64,000 nucleotides of DNA, from positions 558,001 to 622,000 of the forward strand of contig JAHRBC010000004.1 of the NCBI GenBank assembly GCA_022702545.1. The letters are read 5' to 3'. The DNA is from Phycomyces nitens. Taxonomy: Eukaryota; Mucoromycota; Mucoromycetes; Mucorales; Phycomycetaceae. Below the pieces are notes generated by a model. That model was given only the letters and a program-made list of their open reading frames with translations. It was not told the origin of the DNA and searched no databases. A program made the translations under genes and the position numbers. Below are positions 60,900 through 64,000 of the stretch, one piece after another (position 1 is the stretch's first letter; the number at the start of each line of letters is the position of its first letter).

Positions 60900-61700
60900 C
60901 GGTTTTGCTGAAGAAGACCTTGAATCGACACAGCAAAAAGAGTCACAAGATTACGCATTAATCAGTTGCAAGACTTTGGTTGTCAATCACTTTATTTATT
61001 TTTACTCTTTACGCATCACAATCTACACATTAGAATCAACTTTAAAGTCGTTTTTATTTCTTGTTTGACAACAGACTTTGGCAACTAAAAAAAAGTCACC
61101 AAACCAAAGTATATTAAGAAAGAATACACTTTGAATCAGTAAAGACCATAAACTACCATACAGTCGATTCCAATCTATTCTCCACATTACCAAAATGTCC
61201 AAAAAAATATATATTACTTGTAAAAACGGTGTTAAAACATGACTTACTGTTCATGACAACTGTCTCCTTATTGCTTTGGTTTCCGTATATCAAAAAAAAA
61301 AGTAAATGAAGCACACCTTCATCCTTTGTGTGTTGACTTGTGCCTTGCACTATTTTTAGCTATTCAATATAGTTCGTGGCTTGGTTTACGTTGTCAGTTT
61401 AACGGTATCCATAGTATTATAGTTCGCAGTTATATTAGCTGGATTGATACTGGTTCAAGATCAAGTTGGTATGTTGCTCAATAGAGTTGAACCATATTCT
61501 CGAGATTCACTCCTTGATGCACATTATGAACAAAGATCTAGCGGATCAGCATCTTTTTTCCATTTGGTCCCCAGTCAATATGTATATTTGTCAATACTCT
61601 TATTTTCTACAGCAGATGGCGACAAGCTTGTCATTGGCACGCGAATCTGCAATTTTCTCATTACGTCAAGCATTCGCCTCGACAGACAGTCGGTGAACAT
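60900..61700. repeat. Unclassified dispersed repeat, copy B
   Basis: Collinear with 9830-10570 through the shared blocks listed there. The last part (61440-61700) has no clear counterpart in copy A. No protein family is recognised. Confidence 0.6.
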
Positions 61701-62219
61701 TGAATAACCAACTTGTGGATTTGTCTCATCGAATCAACAAACGAAAAAATGGCCAAAAAAAATCAATCGTATCAAGAATACCATGTATTGTTAATGTTAT
61801 TGTGACAAATAACAAGTAAAATGAGTTGAAAGTAAGAATCTCTTGTTTCGTGGTTCCGAATAAGGCCATTCAGATCACCTATTTGCAGTATTCCTATTGG
61901 TAAATAAACGCCATTATTTGGATACAACTAGTAAAGATAGATAGGGGGGGAAATGCATATTACAGGGAACTAACTGTTATGCGGAACGGCGTGAGTGATA
62001 TTCTGGTTGAAAAGAGTAGGGAAGAAAAAACAAACAACCAGCGAACAATGTCTGCCAGTAGGAGGAAGAGAAACATGCAAAAAGGAGGTGAATATCTGCC
62101 AGTCCAATTCTTTTTGCTGTTGCCACAAACGCCTTTATAGAATAAACACTTTCTTTCTTAGAACCCTTGCCCATTACGATATTTGTTCAAGCACCTATGA
62201 GAATGTCTAACAATCCCTT
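61701..62219. other. Spacer between repeat copy B and Tc1 pseudogene
   Basis: No ORF or repeat boundary can be assigned. The Tc1 element's 3' end should lie here. Confidence 0.4.
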
Positions 62220-63245
62220 TTAAAATCACTTGATTTCAAGCTATTGCAAGCTTCGCTGATCCACGTAAAAATCTCCTCGAGAAATTTATTGTTCTTCACT
62301 TTTGCTTTTGACCACTGACAAGATTTGCTCGATTGGATTGAGCTCAGGAGAATATGGAGGTAAATAAGCATATCGGTAACCGTGAGATTCTACATATTTG
62401 GCTATATTGTCTGATGCACGAAAAGGAGTGTTATCAATCACAAAAAAAGTAATCTTTCATGTGCGGAAACCGGTTCATTTCATCCATTGTAGCTTTTAGA
62501 AGGCTGATATAGTGTCCCGTAACCGTTCCTTTGCTCATTTGCCCAGCGCCATATCCCTGATTTCTCTCTTTATTAGATGGAAGCTGATGAAGTCCAAAGT
62601 TTCATTTGATTAGATCTTTGACGGAAAAGCGTGCCCAAAATGATTGATGTTGTTCGTGTTCTGGGAACTGTGACCACTTGCTGGTGCACCTTTCTTTGAC
62701 CAAACCACACTACTTTTCAAATTGATATGGAAAGCAGATTCGTCAAGAAAGACACAGTTTCCCGTAAGATCCAAGTCTGTTTTTTTCCCATTTATGAACC
62801 CAATCCAAGCGCTCTTGGATCTTTTCTTTGCTATTCCAGTATGGGTTGAAGCTGAGCTTTCTTGAGAGATGAATTGCAATGTTATCTTGCAAAATCTAGA
62901 AAGTCATTTTAAATACTTTTTTTTTTATAATTCGGATAACATTTCAACTCCTTTACTTTGTCTAGGACGATGGAAAGATTCTCATCAATGTCCTCGAGAA
63001 TAGTGCTTTTGAGTTTGTCATTGAGAATACGTGGACGGCCAAGTCTTTCTTTGTTTCTCAAAGATACTATTAGGATCTTTCTCGTATTGCACAGCCCATT
63101 CTTGTGCTGTACAAACATAAATCCCAAGCTGTTTTTCAGCAGCTGCCGCACTAAAACACCTCTCAAATAACAGCTTGAATAACCTCGTCTTGTCCTGCTC
63201 AGAACAAGGTGTATTCGTACAACCTGAATTTGTTTTCGCCATTGG
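62220..63245 (-). pseudogene. Tc1-type (DD34E) transposase pseudogene, a separate lineage
   Basis: Read from 63242 downward: a helix-turn-helix N-terminus (LLFERCFSAAAAEKQLGIYV, then TAQEWAVQYEKDPNSIFE); after a frameshift near 63050-63070, RLGRPRILNDKLKSTILEDI; after further breaks, GNCVFLDESAFHINLK (first catalytic Asp). It then passes through stops to VIDNTPFRASDNIAKYVESH (second Asp) and LPPYSPELNPIEQ (Glu). The second Asp and the Glu are 34 residues apart, as in Tc1 (DD34E). At least three frame breaks or stops make it non-functional. Its C-terminus differs from the two remnants at 3.5 and 11.4 kb, so it is a different family. TIRs were not found. Confidence 0.85.
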
Positions 63246-64000
63246 GTGAATTTACTTTCCGGAAAGTGTATAAATGGCACAAAACGTCTTGTATTCTTAC
63301 AAAGATGAAAAAACGACTTGTTTGTGTCAACCCCAAGTCCAATGAACACTTCAGCATTCAAATGTATTTGTGCTAGGTTACTTGTTGCAGCACCAATTGA
63401 GGAACACAAATAAGACAAAAAAAATTACCAAAAGCAAGCCGATTACAAATGAATATAGGTGTTTGACTATAATTGCAGCCAAAAGACGGAATATATTTAT
63501 TTGGAATAGTTGGGTATCACCCTGCACACACAAGTGTCAATATATGGGCCTTCTTTCTTACATTGCTGTCCGTCTGCCGGTCAATAGGATTTGGTATTAT
63601 TGGTTGATTTCTCGCAGTAAATATTTTATTTTATCATGACAGACATGAACATTCTCTATTCCATAACCTCCCCCTCCCCCTTTTTTTTAATCGCTGCATT
63701 TTGGAAATCGCAAAGTCTTTACGGCATTAATGGAATAAAATCTACATGACCTTTACACAATCAATGACCACCAAAGAATATTCCCATGCTCGATTCATAT
63801 ATTTTTTTTCTTTTTTTTTTCTTTTTGGCAGTATTCCCATGTCTTGCCACACGTCTAGACATGTGTATTTCAAAATGACGTCTGTGGCATTGTTATTACA
63901 ATTTCTAAAATAAACAAGTTGCTAATGAGGATTTTATGCATATCCAGTCAAAAATAATACACTGGCTGATAGAAAAGACGCTTTTCTATTTCAACAAGGC
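63246..64000. other. Intergenic to window end
   Basis: Includes the upstream flank of the Tc1 pseudogene, a C/T-rich tract (about 63667-63690) and poly(T) runs near 63801-63826. No gene is recognised. Confidence 0.45.

Noticed and set aside
1..64000. CRISPR arrays, prokaryotic operons, ribosome binding sites, riboswitches or rRNA genes
   Set aside because: None seen; the intron-rich gene structure is eukaryotic and the tandem repeats found are simple microsatellites.

Overview
The window is AT-rich nuclear DNA of a filamentous fungus, most likely an early-diverging lineage of the Mucoromycota type. The evidence is: many short introns (about 45-110 nt) in almost every gene; a fungal type I fatty acid synthase in which the beta and alpha chains are one open polypeptide; an Rrm4-like RNA-binding protein with three RRMs and two MLLE-type modules; and a Mutator-like element whose protein carries an OTU-type protease domain. 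The lineage is inferred from these features, not from a marker gene.

Layout. 1-3160: 3' part of a kinesin-4-like motor (+). 3.5-4.0 kb: decayed Tc1/mariner transposase and then a tRNA-derived SINE-like element. 6.1-9.4 kb (-): a CorA-type Mg2+ transporter and a tandem-CDGSH iron-sulfur protein with a C-terminal membrane anchor. 9.8-17.2 kb: a repeat island with an unclassified dispersed repeat, a second decayed Tc1 copy and a 5.1-kb MULE with long TIRs and an exact 9-bp target duplication. 20.7-33.0 kb: the 9-exon FAS gene (3943 aa). 33.6-33.9 kb: a fold-back repeat. 34.3-58.9 kb: a dense core of TRM11 (-), CDC7 (+), TFB4 (-), LHS1/GRP170 (+), a HAL/NPR-type kinase (-), SDH5/SDHAF2 (-), an ARF-family GTPase (-), a Zn2Cys6 regulator with a polyglutamine tail (-), RRM4-like (-) and ATG1 (+). 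59-64 kb: gene-poor, with a second copy of the dispersed repeat and a third, separate Tc1-type pseudogene.

I rebuilt the gene models by hand from splice signals and protein-family motifs. In every gene with a complete model (corA, CDGSH, FAS, TRM11, CDC7, TFB4, LHS1, kinase, ARF, Zn2Cys6, RRM4, ATG1) the summed exon length is a multiple of three. The genes are mostly unrelated housekeeping functions and do not form a pathway cluster. Some are convergent (CDC7/TFB4, LHS1/kinase, FAS/TRM11) and others divergent (TRM11/CDC7, TFB4/LHS1).

The most unusual signal is in splicing. Nine of about 86 introns I modelled use a GC donor, always GCAAG(T/C), including three in ATG1 alone. Several genes depend on microexons: a 3-nt exon that supplies the Asp of the TRM11 DPPY catalytic motif, an 11-nt exon that completes the first CDGSH motif, and 20- and 22-nt exons in RRM4 and corA. 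Many acceptors end in AAG. Naive ORF calling would miss or corrupt these genes.
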